The notes below the pieces were generated by a model that saw only the letters and a program-made list of their open reading frames with translations, did not search any database and had not been told where the DNA came from. From the NCBI RefSeq assembly GCF_010669285.1, contig NZ_CP048711.1:868001-932000 (forward strand): a stretch of 64,000 nt of DNA, in the 5' to 3' direction. Position numbers and translations under genes: made by a program. The stretch comes from Kineobactrum salinum (GTDB lineage Bacteria > Pseudomonadota > Gammaproteobacteria > Pseudomonadales > Halieaceae). Positions 20,941 to 30,769 of the stretch are shown one piece after another; positions within the stretch are counted from its first letter, which is position 1; every line of letters begins with the position of its first letter.

Positions 20941-21270
20941 TCAGTCGGTCAGGGAGACCGCCTCGCGGCCGCCGGCCCCGCGCAGGTTCAGTGCGACACC
21001 GTCACGGTCAAACAACTGCACCCTGCCGTCGCTGACCGAGCAGCGCACCACCATGCTGCCGCCCTGCTCCGGCACTACCTTGAGCCGCAACTCATCCGGC
21101 CCGCGACGCCGCTTGATTGTCAGCAGTTTGCTGCGGCTACCCTCACCCAATGCGGTCTCCACCTCGGACTTGCACAATACCAGATGCCGGCTGTCGTCCC
21201 TCGCGGCTTGCGCCGCCAGGGCACTGCCCGCGACCACCAGGGCTGTTGTTAATGCTGCTATCGCTTTCAT
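20941..21270 (-). CDS. Small predicted periplasmic protein, unknown function
   Basis: 109 residues starting at ATG 21270, 6 nt after GGAGGG. A signal peptide (MKAIAALTTALVVAGSALA, cleavage after AQA) precedes a mature domain of about 87 residues with two Cys (LVLCKSE, VVRCSVSD), suggesting one disulphide. The mature part is short, basic and beta-rich. I do not recognise the family. The frame extends upstream, but the ribosome site and signal peptide decide this start. Confidence 0.75.
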   Translation of the reverse strand: MKAIAALTTALVVAGSALAAQAARDDSRHLVLCKSEVETALGEGSRSKLLTIKRRRGPDELRLKVVPEQGGSMVVRCSVSDGRVQLFDRDGVALNLRGAGGREAVSLTD

Positions 21271-21483
21271 GTCATTCCCTCCTTTGGGCTCAAGCGGAGG
21301 GAAGCATAACCCTGCCCAGAAATTTCCATAATATCCACAAATGCTCACGACTGCTGCATTTTTGGACATGTCGGACACGAACCACACGCCCTTAACCGGC
21401 TTTTGCGGCGCTGTTTTCCGTCCCCGCCGCCGGCCGCTGCGGTACACTGTTTCGGCAACACAGGGACAACGAAGGAAAACACC

Positions 21484-22086
21484 ATGAAACGCCTGGCATC
21501 CTATGCCTTGCAGGGCCTGGTCGCTGTACTGCCAGTGGCCCTGACGGTCTACCTGATCTACTGGCTGCTGCTCAGCATGGAGGCCGTGGCCAGCCTCGCA
21601 ATCCGCGCCGTGCTGCCCGACGACGACTGGTATTTCCAGGGGCTGGGGCTACTGTCAGCGCTGTTGGTGCTGATCCTGGTGGGGATGTTGGTCGACGGCT
21701 ACGTAGTGCAGCACCTGCTGCGTCTGGGAGACTCCCTGATGAGCCGGATACCGCTGGTCAAATCGGTGTACGGCGCCATTCAGGACGTGCTGCGGGCGCT
21801 CAGCATCACCCGCGACAAGTCTGCCGATTCGGTGGTAATGGTCGAAGTCCAGCCTGGTATGCAGCTGATCGGCTTTATCACCGGGCGCAATATCGCTCCC
21901 AGACTGATGCCGACCGGTGGGGAGGAGATTATCGGCGTCTACCTGCCGATGAGCTATCAGCTCGGCGGCTATACAGTCTACGTGCCGGTCTCCAGCGTAC
22001 AACACGTCGACATCTCCGTTGAAGAGGCGATGCGCATCGCCGTTACCGGGGCATCAAGCACAGCTGAGCAGGCTGTGGTGCTATAA
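21484..22086 (+). CDS. DUF502 family inner-membrane protein
   Basis: 200 residues starting at ATG 21484, with AAGGAA upstream. Two membrane segments (about 10-35 and 50-75) are followed by a conserved soluble part with IPLVKSVYGAIQDV, VQPGMQLIGFITG and YLPMSYQLGGYTVYVP, all hallmarks of DUF502. Its function is unknown in bacteria. It stands alone, convergent with the LysR gene. Confidence 0.9.
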   Translation: MKRLASYALQGLVAVLPVALTVYLIYWLLLSMEAVASLAIRAVLPDDDWYFQGLGLLSALLVLILVGMLVDGYVVQHLLRLGDSLMSRIPLVKSVYGAIQDVLRALSITRDKSADSVVMVEVQPGMQLIGFITGRNIAPRLMPTGGEEIIGVYLPMSYQLGGYTVYVPVSSVQHVDISVEEAMRIAVTGASSTAEQAVVL

Positions 22087-22115
22087 ACGGTTTGCCTGGT
22101 GCAGCGTGAACGCTC

Positions 22116-23002
22116 TCACGGCCGCGGCCGGGTATCCAGGACGGGTCGGATTCTTTCGAATTCGCCGGCGATGACCTCCCGCAGCACCCGCATGCGGGCA
22201 CTCAGGCGCAGGTCCTTGTGGGTCAGCACCCAGATATCGGCCTGGTGGACGATGGGGGCATCCGGCACCCGCACTATCTTGGGGTCGCGATCGGCCAGGT
22301 AGCACGGCATATAGGCCATGCCCATGCGGCACTGCACCGCCCTGTACAGCAACCGGTAGTCACGTATCGCGTGCCGCACCGGTTGCAGCGGGTGCCGGGT
22401 GTGCGCCAGCCATTCCTCCCGTTGTCCCGCCGGGTGCTTGCCGATCCAGTCAAGGTGACTGACATCCGCGGGTGCTCCGGGTTCAGCAATGCGCGATGCA
22501 CATAGGTGGAGGCGCTGAGGGTGGCCACGTGGCGTCCGATCAGGTATTCCGGCGGGCGTGTTCCGGCGGCCATGACCCGGATGGCAATGTCTGCTTCCCG
22601 CCGGCTCAGATCCAGGGTGTCGAAACTGGGCATCAGCTCCAGCTCGATACCGGGATAGTCGGCGGCGAAACGCGCCAGTCGCGCCATCAGGAAGTCCACC
22701 CCCTCCGGCATCGTGAGGCGAATACTACCCTGCAGGTTTTGATCGCCACCGGTCAGCTGGCGCTCGGCAGCCAGCACCAGCTCCTCGACGTGCTCGGCGA
22801 CAGGCAAGAGCTGTTCCGCAGCCGCCGTCATGCGATAGCCGTCGGGCGTCCGGTCGAACAGGTGGGTCTGCAGCGCGCGCTCCAGCTGATCGAGCCGTCG
22901 CGTGACTGTTGAGTTGCTGACCCCGAGCTGCTGCGCCGCGGCGCGCGCCGAGCCACCGCGGCACAGGGCCAGCATTACCTTGATATCGTCCCAGTCCATC
23001 AT
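22116..23002 (-). CDS. LysR-family transcriptional regulator (one-base frameshift)
   Basis: A helix-turn-helix regulator. The N-terminal DNA-binding domain reads MDWDDIKVMLALCRGGSA with SNSTVTRRLDQLE; a substrate-binding domain follows. The frame breaks after LNPEHP at G-run 22470-22472 (plus strand, one base short) and continues in another frame as RHAIRDYRLLYRAVQ to DTRPRP. Restored length is 295 residues, normal for the family. The target genes are unknown; the DHH gene upstream is the nearest same-strand gene, with element e between. Confidence 0.88.
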
Positions 23003-23017
23003 CGGGCTCCTAATACC

Positions 23018-23202
23018 ACTGGCACTAACATTGGCGATTGGGTGCCAATAATCCGGTCACTACTTCCGGAGAGTGCTTTCGAGACACGCCGTCAACCCCT
23101 CCATGGGGGCTCGGTTGCCGCCTCCATGCGGCAAACGGTCTCGAAAGCACTCTCCGGAAGCAGCGCCCTCACACCGAAGTAGCCCTTAAGTAAGTGCCAT
23201 TC
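23018..23202 (+). repeat. Nested-palindrome intergenic element, copy e
   Basis: Perfect 23-nt arms lie at 23063-23085 and 23138-23160, with core GACACGCCGT, GGGGGCTCGG, inner dyad TTGCCGC/GCGGCAA and ACGGTCTC. The ends are TGGCACTAAC and TAAGTAAGTGCCATTC. It is flanked by near-identical 9-bp direct repeats, CCTAATACC (23009-23017) and CCTAGTACC (23202-23210), resembling a target-site duplication. It lies just before the LysR start. Confidence 0.9.
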
Positions 23203-23212
23203 CTAGTACCCG

Positions 23213-24172
23213 TCAGGCGTAAAAGGCGGCGAAACGGTCTATGAAGGTCCGCAGTTCGGTGGCTGGCAGGGCATTGATGCCGGCCGCGGCCGCACGGCCT
23301 CCGCCGGTGGGAAACTCCCGGCACAGTACATCGGCCCCGGTCTTGTTGCTCAGCGGCGCGCGTACGCTCACCAGGTAGTCGCCGTCGGGCCTGGCGGTGA
23401 TGACGGCGTGGCCGCGCCCGGGATCCGCATTGGCGAGATCGTTGCTGAACACACCGCTGACCCGCCGCGCCCAGGCGGCGTCCGGCAGCACATACACCGC
23501 CGTCGCCGCGTCAAGGTGCTCGGGGACCAGCGCGGCTGCGGCGGCCATGTCCTCTCGATATCCGTGCTCCAGGTGCTGGAAGTCTTCCCTGTCCTCGCGC
23601 ATGAAAACAAATGGGTCGGCATAGTGGCTCAGCCGCTGATACAGCAGTCCGGGGGCGAAGTGCAAATCCTCCAGCCGGGCCCCATAGCCATTGTAGTTGA
23701 TGTAGATACCGAGCTTTTCCAGTTGCTCCAGCGCCGCCTGATCCAGCCCCAGTGGCTTCGCGATACGGGCTGCACTGTCCTTCAGGTTGTCGCCGAAGGT
23801 GCCGACCACCGCCCAGGCACGGTATGCACCGTGCAGATGATTGTTGAGCAACAGGCTGGTGCAGACATCCGCCGCCGGATTGATCAGCGTCTGCAGTTGG
23901 GGATGCTGCGGAATATCGCCCGCGTAATGGTGGTCGGAGTAGAAGACGGTGGCACCCTCGGCCAGGATGCGTTCGAGATCGGCCCGATTCCTGTCCAGCG
24001 ACACGTCCAGCACCGTCACCTGTGAGCCCGGCTGTGCCTGCACACGCCGGAGCAGGTCGATATCGCGTTTGACGCCGGTAATCAGCTTGGCGTCGCGAGG
24101 CTCGGCCAGGCGCAGCTGGACCAGTGCACAGATCCCGTCAGCGTCACCGTTGAAGACATCGTAGTTCAGCAT
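23213..24172 (-). CDS. DHH-family phosphoesterase
   Basis: 319 residues. It shows the metal-binding motifs of the DHH superfamily: NGDADGIC near residue 8, DVSLDR near 58, SDHHY near 81, and the C-terminal DHHA1 glycine motif FPTGGGRAAAAGIN. Family members cleave phosphodiester bonds in small nucleotides or nucleic acid ends; the substrate here cannot be read from sequence. It lies 21 bp downstream of the WbpM-like gene and may be co-transcribed with it. Confidence 0.85.
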   Translation of the reverse strand: MLNYDVFNGDADGICALVQLRLAEPRDAKLITGVKRDIDLLRRVQAQPGSQVTVLDVSLDRNRADLERILAEGATVFYSDHHYAGDIPQHPQLQTLINPAADVCTSLLLNNHLHGAYRAWAVVGTFGDNLKDSAARIAKPLGLDQAALEQLEKLGIYINYNGYGARLEDLHFAPGLLYQRLSHYADPFVFMREDREDFQHLEHGYREDMAAAAALVPEHLDAATAVYVLPDAAWARRVSGVFSNDLANADPGRGHAVITARPDGDYLVSVRAPLSNKTGADVLCREFPTGGGRAAAAGINALPATELRTFIDRFAAFYA

Positions 24173-24193
24173 GAAAATTCCGAGGCAGGCAGA

Positions 24194-26257
24194 TCAGGAC
24201 TTGTCCGGGAACAGTTCCTGGACATTGGAATGGGAGGACGCTGCGGAGGGCAGGGTTTTGGGCTTGGCCTTGGGCACGGTGGCGCGCCCCACCATGCCCT
24301 GCTTGCGCCATACATGGTCGTGACGCACCTCGTGACTGCCAAAGCCACTGACAGCGGCATTGAGCACTGAGGTGATGCCGGCGCAATCCATGGTATCGCA
24401 GTAGTGCATCAGGTCGGTCAGGTGACGGTGGATCTGGCTGTAGGAGAGACACTCTTCCTCGGCGCGCATGATCATCGGGTGCCCGGTGCCGGTCACATCA
24501 CTGCCCAGCAGCAGTTCTTCACGCAGTTTTTCGCCGGGACGCAGGCCGATGAATTCGATCTGGATATGATCCTGGGCATGGCTGTCCAGCTGCATCTCGT
24601 AACCGCTGAGCCTGATCATCCGCCGCGCCAGCTCGATGATGCGCACCGGTTCGCCCATGTCCAGCACGAACACATCGCCACCGGTGCCCATGGCACCGGC
24701 CTGCAGCACCAGTTGGGCAGCTTCCTGGATACTCATGAAATAGCGCGACACTTCCGGATGGGTAACAGTCACGGGGCCGCCGGTGGCTATCTGTTCCCGG
24801 AACAATGGCACCACCGAACCCGAGGACCCCAGCACGTTGCCAAACCGTACCATGCAGAAGCGGGTACGGGTATCGCGCTGGGCCAGCCCCTGCAGCACCA
24901 TCTCGGCGAAACGCTTGGAGGCACCCATGACATTGGTCGGCCGTACCGCCTTGTCGGTGGACACCAGCACAAAGGTTTCCACCCCCGCCTTGCGGGCCGC
25001 CTCGGCGGCATACCAGGTGCCGAATACATTGTTGGCGACGCCCTCGGCCACGTTGTACTCGACGATCGGCACATGCTTGTAGGCCGCGGCGTGATACACC
25101 GTCTGCACCACAAAGGTGCTGTATACCGTTTCCAGGCGCCGCTGGTCCTGCACCGAGCCGAGCAGCGCAACAATCTCTAGGGTGGAACCGGTGGCCTGCT
25201 TGAGGTCGCGCAGCTCGCGCTCAATCCGGTACAGGGCGTACTCGGAGTTGTCCAGCAGCAGCAGCTCGCGCGGGCCGGAGGTGAGAATCTGGCGACAGAG
25301 TTCGGAACCGATGGAGCCGCCGGCACCGGTCACCATGACGACCTTGTCGGTGATACAGCGGTCAATGAGTTCCGGATGGGGAGGCACCGGGTCGCGCCCC
25401 AGCAGGTCGTCGAGATCGATGTCCTGGATCTGGTTGACACTGGCACGACCGGCCACCAGCTCGTTGATCTTGGGTACCGTGCGCACATGTACCGGTAGCC
25501 CGACCAGGGAGTTGATGATTTCCCGGCGCCGTTCCGGCGACGCCGAGGGAATGGCCAACAACACCTGGGTAATATTGTGTTCACCGATCAGGCGCTTGAT
25601 TTCTTCCGGCCGGGCCACCTGCAGGCCGTTGATCACCGAGTGCTGCAGGCGCGGATCGTCATCGACGAATACCACCGCCCGGTACTGGTCGCCGTGATGC
25701 AAGGCGGTGAGCAGCTGACGGCCTGACTCACCGGCCCCATAGATAATGACGTTGCGGGACAGGGAGCGCAGCTTGGCCTGATAATAGGCGCGGGCGACAA
25801 GCCGGCTACCACCGATCAGCAGCAGCGCAATCCCCCAGTAAATGAAAGGCATGGCGCGAGGCACATGGGCCTGGCTGAGAAATACCGCCGCGGCCAGCAC
25901 CAGCGTCGAGTAACTGACCGCGGTAATGACGGCCCATATGGCCTGTTGGCCCATGAAGCGGATAACCGCGCGGTACAGCCCCAGGCGCAGAAAGATGATC
26001 GCGGAAACTATGACAGTGAAGGCAACACAGAAGATTTCGACCGGGCCGAATCCCACCCCGACAGTGCCCTGCCGCAGTGCAACCGCGGCCCATATTGCCG
26101 CGATGACAAACACCATATCGAGAACCAGCAACAGGGCCTGCTTGATATTGCGCGGCAGCTCTACCAGTTTACCCAATGCATCGCGCAGGCTTCCCAGCAC
26201 TCCGGAAATCGCTTGCAGCACACAATCGCCAAGCCGATTTAGCAAATCTCCTCCCAT
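24194..26257 (-). CDS. WbpM/CapD-type nucleotide-sugar dehydratase
   Basis: 687 residues from ATG 26257. Four membrane segments occupy about 40-160, followed by a first nucleotide-binding fold (VIIYGAGESGRQLL) and the catalytic short-chain dehydrogenase domain (VTGAGGSIGSELCRQI). The active region STDKAVRPTNVMGASK has Met in place of the usual Tyr, as in WbpM and FlaA1. The expected role is 4,6-dehydration of UDP-GlcNAc for O-antigen or exopolysaccharide. It follows the WbpL-like gene by 62 bp. The frame is open 60 codons further up, but that part overlaps the previous gene. Confidence 0.92.
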   Translation of the reverse strand: MGGDLLNRLGDCVLQAISGVLGSLRDALGKLVELPRNIKQALLLVLDMVFVIAAIWAAVALRQGTVGVGFGPVEIFCVAFTVIVSAIIFLRLGLYRAVIRFMGQQAIWAVITAVSYSTLVLAAAVFLSQAHVPRAMPFIYWGIALLLIGGSRLVARAYYQAKLRSLSRNVIIYGAGESGRQLLTALHHGDQYRAVVFVDDDPRLQHSVINGLQVARPEEIKRLIGEHNITQVLLAIPSASPERRREIINSLVGLPVHVRTVPKINELVAGRASVNQIQDIDLDDLLGRDPVPPHPELIDRCITDKVVMVTGAGGSIGSELCRQILTSGPRELLLLDNSEYALYRIERELRDLKQATGSTLEIVALLGSVQDQRRLETVYSTFVVQTVYHAAAYKHVPIVEYNVAEGVANNVFGTWYAAEAARKAGVETFVLVSTDKAVRPTNVMGASKRFAEMVLQGLAQRDTRTRFCMVRFGNVLGSSGSVVPLFREQIATGGPVTVTHPEVSRYFMSIQEAAQLVLQAGAMGTGGDVFVLDMGEPVRIIELARRMIRLSGYEMQLDSHAQDHIQIEFIGLRPGEKLREELLLGSDVTGTGHPMIMRAEEECLSYSQIHRHLTDLMHYCDTMDCAGITSVLNAAVSGFGSHEVRHDHVWRKQGMVGRATVPKAKPKTLPSAASSHSNVQELFPDKS

Positions 26258-26319
26258 TCCGGATGGTGATGACGGGCCTGCAAGGAATGTTGCTTCAGGT
26301 GCAACCCGGAGTTCGCATA

Positions 26320-27309
26320 CTACGGCAAACGGCGCAGCCGCGCCATGCCGAGCAGAAGCGGAACATATGCCAAAATAACAAATAAAATCTGGAATTTTGG
26401 CCACATCCAGATCGTCCATGCCAGCGGCAACAACCAAAGCGCGTGCAGCATCAGGAACAACAGGTCGACCCGAAGGTGGGAACGCCAGTGCCGGGACAGG
26501 CGCTGGTAGCCATGCTGGCGGTGGGCATGAATCAGGTTGTCGCCGCGGCGCCAGCGTTCCATGAGGGTCCAGCTGGCATCGGTGATGAATACCGCCAGCA
26601 GTACCAGCCAGCAGGCCAGCGGCACGGCTTCGAGTGAGGCGCCGTAGAGAGCCAGCCCTCCCACCAGGAAGCCGGTGGGAACGCTGCCTGCGTCACCCAT
26701 GAACAGCTTCGCCGGTGGCCAGTTCCACACCAGAAAACCCAATTGGCACAGCGCCAGCAACAGGCACAGCAGCGCATAATCCACTGCCCCGGACAAGGCC
26801 GCGAGCCCCGCTGCCGCGCTGCAGGCCAGCACCGCCTGGAGCGCCGCGATACCGTCGATGCCATCCATGAAGTTGTACAGGTTCAGCAACCACAGCAGAC
26901 CAATGGCGGCCAGCGGCCACCACAACCAGGCCGGCAACCAGAGGCTGGACAGCAGCGGCGGCAGGGGCAGCACCATTACCAGCACCAGGCAGCAACTGCC
27001 GTAGACGGCAAAGCGCAGCCACACCGGCAGGTCCATCAGGTCATCCAGCACTCCCGTGGCGCTCAGCACCAGCGCCAAAGCCAACAACAGCCAGACGATA
27101 CTGTCCCAGTCGACTCCCTGCAGTTGGGCCAGCGCACCGGCCACCACCAGCGCCAGCATGATGCCGGTACCGCCGCCATGAGGAACCGGTGCTGCATGCG
27201 AGCTGCGCTGGCTGGGCTGGTCCAGCCAGCGCCTGCGCCGGGCGAGCAGCAGATACAGGCCACAGAACAGGGTCGACAGCAGTGCTGCGGCGAGCAGGGA
27301 CAGTATCAT
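26320..27309 (-). CDS. Undecaprenyl-phosphate sugar-1-phosphate transferase (WbpL-like)
   Basis: A polytopic MraY/WecA-family enzyme of 329 residues that starts lipid-linked glycan synthesis by moving a HexNAc-1-phosphate to undecaprenyl phosphate. Ten or so hydrophobic segments are seen, with family motifs DDLMDLP, NLYNFMDGIDG and KLFMGDAGS, and a basic cytoplasmic loop HAHRQHGYQRLSR. ATG 27309 overlaps the stop of the epimerase gene (ATGA), so the two are translationally coupled. Confidence 0.92.
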   Translation of the reverse strand: MILSLLAAALLSTLFCGLYLLLARRRRWLDQPSQRSSHAAPVPHGGGTGIMLALVVAGALAQLQGVDWDSIVWLLLALALVLSATGVLDDLMDLPVWLRFAVYGSCCLVLVMVLPLPPLLSSLWLPAWLWWPLAAIGLLWLLNLYNFMDGIDGIAALQAVLACSAAAGLAALSGAVDYALLCLLLALCQLGFLVWNWPPAKLFMGDAGSVPTGFLVGGLALYGASLEAVPLACWLVLLAVFITDASWTLMERWRRGDNLIHAHRQHGYQRLSRHWRSHLRVDLLFLMLHALWLLPLAWTIWMWPKFQILFVILAYVPLLLGMARLRRLP

Positions 27310-28247
27310 CCCGCCCTTCCCCGCGGCCCTGCCAACTCCCCCGCGACCGTTGCCAGGCTCTGTTGCGGCCGCCAACGGGTGGCCGCCAGCAGGGCCGCGT
27401 TACAATACAGCTCGGTTGCGAACAGCTTGTCGAAACTACTGCCGGCCGGCTGCCGCGATACGCCGTCCAGGATGCGCGCCAATAGCCGCCAACACCACAG
27501 CGGCGCCTGGCGGCCCGGACCCGGCCGGCCCAGCGCAGCGCGCAGCAGCTGGTACAGCTGCGCGGTGGTATAGCTCTGACCGTCAGTGACTATCCAGCTG
27601 TGTACACCGGCGTCGACCTGCTCCGGCAGGCAGCTCATCAGCGCCGCCAGGTCCGCTACCCCGACCATCGAACGCCCACCAGCGATGGGCGGCCCCGGCA
27701 GTCCCAGCCGCGCCGCCCACAGCAGCAATCGCAGGTTGCCTTTCGGTTCAGGGCCGTACACCAATGCCGGGCGCAGAATCACAACGCGCATCGCACTGCG
27801 GGCGAAGCGCCGCCGCAGCCCGCATTCCGCCTCCCACTTGGAGCGGCCGTAGGGGTCCTCCGGTGGCACTGCATCCTGCTCGGCACGGGGCGCACTGCCG
27901 GAGCCGGCGCCCATGGCCTTGACGGAACTGAGGAACACGAAGCAACTCACGCCGGCAGCCTCGGCGGCCGCTGCCAGCGCCAGGGTCGCGCGCTCATTGA
28001 GTTCCGTGTACGCAGCCGGCGCGGCCCGCTGATGAGCAATACCTGCCAGGTGGTAGACGACGTCGACGCCGCTCAACAGCGACGGTTCGGGCAGGGCCTG
28101 ACGCAGGTCCACGGCGGTCGTGGCCCGGCCGTCGGCCAGCGGCTCTCCCCGGCAGCTCAGGGGCAGCACGGTGTCTTCGCGCAGCGTCAGCTGCCGGCAG
28201 AGTTCGCGACCAATGAATCCGGTGGCGCCGGTGACCAGTGCTTTCAA
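27306..28247 (-). CDS. NAD-dependent sugar epimerase/dehydratase (WbpV-like)
   Basis: A short-chain dehydrogenase-like enzyme of 313 residues. The Rossmann motif GATGFIG is at 7-13, the catalytic Ser/Thr region is FLSSVKAMG, and the YxxxK motif is YGRSK. Similar enzymes sit beside wbpL and wbpM in Pseudomonas O-antigen clusters and act as UDP-sugar 4-epimerases or 4-reductases. Here it heads the epimerase-transferase-dehydratase cluster. The exact product is inferred only from this context. Confidence 0.88.
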   Translation of the reverse strand: MKALVTGATGFIGRELCRQLTLREDTVLPLSCRGEPLADGRATTAVDLRQALPEPSLLSGVDVVYHLAGIAHQRAAPAAYTELNERATLALAAAAEAAGVSCFVFLSSVKAMGAGSGSAPRAEQDAVPPEDPYGRSKWEAECGLRRRFARSAMRVVILRPALVYGPEPKGNLRLLLWAARLGLPGPPIAGGRSMVGVADLAALMSCLPEQVDAGVHSWIVTDGQSYTTAQLYQLLRAALGRPGPGRQAPLWCWRLLARILDGVSRQPAGSSFDKLFATELYCNAALLAATRWRPQQSLATVAGELAGPRGRAG

Positions 28248-28320
28248 GCTGACCTCTTGCGATGGAACTGCAATACATCCCGGTTCCCGTCGCGAAGGCT
28301 TGCAGCCGGGCTACAGACAG

Positions 28321-28345
28321 AGAAAAGGGGCCGAAGCCCCTATGA
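28321..28345 (-). terminator. Terminator after the ComEA-like gene
   Basis: On the minus strand GGGGC-TTCG-GCCCC is followed by TTTTCT, a compact stem with a stable tetraloop. It is 17 bp past the ComEA-like stop and separates it from the sugar cluster. Confidence 0.8.
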
Positions 28346-28361
28346 TACGGATGCCGCGAGC

Positions 28362-28736
28362 CTATTCCAGTGTAATTAACACGCGGTTCTTGTCCAGCGT
28401 CGCCTGTCCGATGCCCTTGACATCGGCCAGTTCTTCAACAGAACTGAAGGGCCCATAGGCTTCGCGGTAACGAATGATCTCCTGGGCCCTGGACATGCCT
28501 ATACCCTGCAGGCGGCTGGCCAGGGTATCGGCGTCGGCGGCATTGATGTTGACGGTCTCGGCGGCCGCCATCGCGGTGACCTCCCCGGCACCGTCCTGGG
28601 CCGCGGCGGTGCCGGAGCCAAACGCCAGCATCAGGCATATCAGCAGTGCCGTCCACGGACCGCAACCGGCGCCGGACGGCGAGGGTTGCGGCCGCAGGCG
28701 GCCGGTCAAACAAACGGGTACATCGGATTTTTTCAT
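28362..28736 (-). CDS. ComEA-like helix-hairpin-helix DNA-binding protein
   Basis: 124 residues. A basic N-terminus and hydrophobic signal (about 28-47, ending AAAQ) precede a helix-hairpin-helix pair: VNINAADADTLASRLQGIG and VEELADVKGIGQATLDK. This is the ComEA layout, a periplasmic double-strand DNA receptor in natural transformation. A similar gene lies next to wbpM in pseudomonads. No other competence gene is in the window, so a transformation role is possible but unproven. Confidence 0.88.
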   Translation of the reverse strand: MKKSDVPVCLTGRLRPQPSPSGAGCGPWTALLICLMLAFGSGTAAAQDGAGEVTAMAAAETVNINAADADTLASRLQGIGMSRAQEIIRYREAYGPFSSVEELADVKGIGQATLDKNRVLITLE

Positions 28737-28835
28737 GGCGTAATCTCCCTTTACGAGGCGGCATCCCTGCGCATCCGTATCGGGAGTGAGTTTAGCAGAC
28801 CCGCAAGTCCGGGCCAGACCCGCGGCCGCATATGA

Positions 28836-29533
28836 TCATGTTGCGGCCGCGAGTTCCGCGTGTACCTGCCGCAGCGCAGCCCCCGGGTCGGCGGCCGCGG
28901 TAATGGAGCGGCCGATTACCAGGTAATCGGCGCCCAACTCCCGCGCAGCGGCGGGTGTCACCACCCGGCGCTGATCGGCGGCGGCATCCCCCGCCAGCCG
29001 GATGCCCGGTGTCACCAGGCAAAAACCGTCGCCACAGGCCTCGCGCAGCATCGGCGTCTCCAGTGCCGAGCACACCACTCCCTGCACGCCGCTGGCCGCC
29101 GCCAGCAGTGCCAGCCGCTGGACCCGCTGGGCGACGGTTTCGGCATAGCCCAGCTCGGCCAGGTCGGCATCGGACAGACTGGTCAATACGGTCACCGCGA
29201 TCAGCAATGGCGGGCTCCCGACCCCCTGCAGCGCCTCTGCCGCGGCCTCCATCATGCGCCGCCCCCACCGGCGTGGACGTTGACCATCCAGACACCGAGA
29301 TCCGCCGCTGCCCGCACTGCACCGGCCACGGTGTTGGGGATATCGTGAAACTTGAGGTCGAGAAAGATCTCGAAGCCCATGTCCTGCAACCGTCGCACCA
29401 GGCCGGGACCGCAGCGGGTGAACAGTTCCTTGCCGACCTTGAGGCGACACTGTTCGGGCGCCAGCTGTTCGGCCAGGGCCAGGGCCGGCGCTTCGCCGGC
29501 GTAATCCAGTGCTACCAGCACAGGCGATTGCAT
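28836..29533 (-). CDS. pyrF: Orotidine 5'-phosphate decarboxylase (one-base frameshift)
   Basis: The last step of UMP synthesis. It starts at ATG 29533 after GAGGAC ([13 protein letters not shown]). The catalytic motif [10 protein letters not shown] is intact. The frame breaks after VNVHAGG at C-run 29262-29266 (one base short) and resumes as [11 protein letters not shown], continuing to VTPGIR, the phosphate-binding loop, and GRSIT near the end. Restored length is 232 residues, normal. It is 30 bp downstream of lapB, the usual gammaproteobacterial order. Confidence 0.94.
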
Positions 29534-29563
29534 AGTATGTCCTCAAACAAGGGGCGGCAAAGC

Positions 29564-30769
29564 TCAGTCGACGCGGTTGCCACGTATCGATTTGACGGTG
29601 CCCCAGTGCTTGCAGCCGGGGCAGAACCAGTGCAGCTGGCGGCCGGCAAAGCCACAGTGGCCGCAACGGTAGGTGGGGCGCTCCGCGATCAGCCTGTCCA
29701 CCAGCAGCTCCAGCAGGGTCAGGTTGTTCCTGATACTGCCCTCGGTATTCTGCATCTGCAGGCCGATCAGCCGTGACAGGCCGCGCAGGGAAGGATAGCG
29801 CGCCAACTGCTCGGACAGGAAGCTTACTGCCGCTTCGTCACCGTCGGTCTCGCGCAGGTCATCCGCCACGGCCAACACCAGCGGTGCGGTGGGGTTGGCC
29901 TGCAGGCATTCCTCCAGATACTGGCGCAGGGCACGCTGATCGCCCAGCTCGCGATAGCAGTCGCGCAGGGTCGGTATGGTTTCGGGAATATAGTCCGGAT
30001 CCTGCTGGCGCACCTTGCGCAGGGCCTTGACCGCCTGCTTGTAGTGGCCACTCTGGTACTCAACCTGCCCCAGCATGATGGAAGCGCGCACACACTGCCG
30101 GTCCTTGGCCAGGGCCTGCAGCAGTTGCGCGTGGGCATCGCTGACATTGCCCTGCGCCAACAGCTCGTTGGCCAGCTCGCAGTGGTAGTGAGCCAGCGCC
30201 ACCGCAACCGGCTGCGCACTGGCACCGCGCGCCACGGCGGCGGGAGCACCCAGCAGGGACTTGCGCGGCAGCAACGCGGTGGCCACTTCGATGGCCTGCG
30301 CCCAATCGCGCTCACTCTGGAAGATTTCCAGCAGGTGGCGCTGGCTGGCGCGGCGCTGCTCGGGAGAATCCTTCACCAGGTCCCGCAGTAAACGTTCGGC
30401 CCGGTCAAACAGTCCCGCGCTGATATAATCCCTGGCCAGCTCCAGATGGGCCTGGTGTACCTGGGGCCGGGGCAGACTGGGCCTGGCCAGCAAATTCTGG
30501 TGAATGCGGATCGCCCGGTCCACTTCGCCACGCTTGCGCAGCAGATTGCCCAGTGCGATGTGGGTTTCCAGGGTTTCGCTGTTGACTTCCAGCGCATTGA
30601 TGAAGGCGTCCACCGCACCATCGGGACGGCCGTCCAGCAGATAGTTGAGACCTTTGTAGTACTGGCCGGGCAAATCCGGCCCGGCAGCCGTAGCGCTGCG
30701 CCGTCCCAGCCACCAGCCGATACCGATGGCGGCAAACAGCAGCGCGAACATCAGCAGCTCATTCACCAT
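29564..30769 (-). CDS. lapB: LPS assembly regulator LapB (YciM)
   Basis: 401 residues. One N-terminal membrane segment (about 4-21) is followed by tetratricopeptide repeats from about 35 to 350 and a C-terminal rubredoxin-like zinc site, CGHCGFA and CPGCKHWG. LapB links FtsH to LpxC and so controls the amount of lipopolysaccharide made. It overlaps lapA by 11 bp, as in other Gammaproteobacteria. Confidence 0.95.
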   Translation of the reverse strand: MVNELLMFALLFAAIGIGWWLGRRSATAAGPDLPGQYYKGLNYLLDGRPDGAVDAFINALEVNSETLETHIALGNLLRKRGEVDRAIRIHQNLLARPSLPRPQVHQAHLELARDYISAGLFDRAERLLRDLVKDSPEQRRASQRHLLEIFQSERDWAQAIEVATALLPRKSLLGAPAAVARGASAQPVAVALAHYHCELANELLAQGNVSDAHAQLLQALAKDRQCVRASIMLGQVEYQSGHYKQAVKALRKVRQQDPDYIPETIPTLRDCYRELGDQRALRQYLEECLQANPTAPLVLAVADDLRETDGDEAAVSFLSEQLARYPSLRGLSRLIGLQMQNTEGSIRNNLTLLELLVDRLIAERPTYRCGHCGFAGRQLHWFCPGCKHWGTVKSIRGNRVD

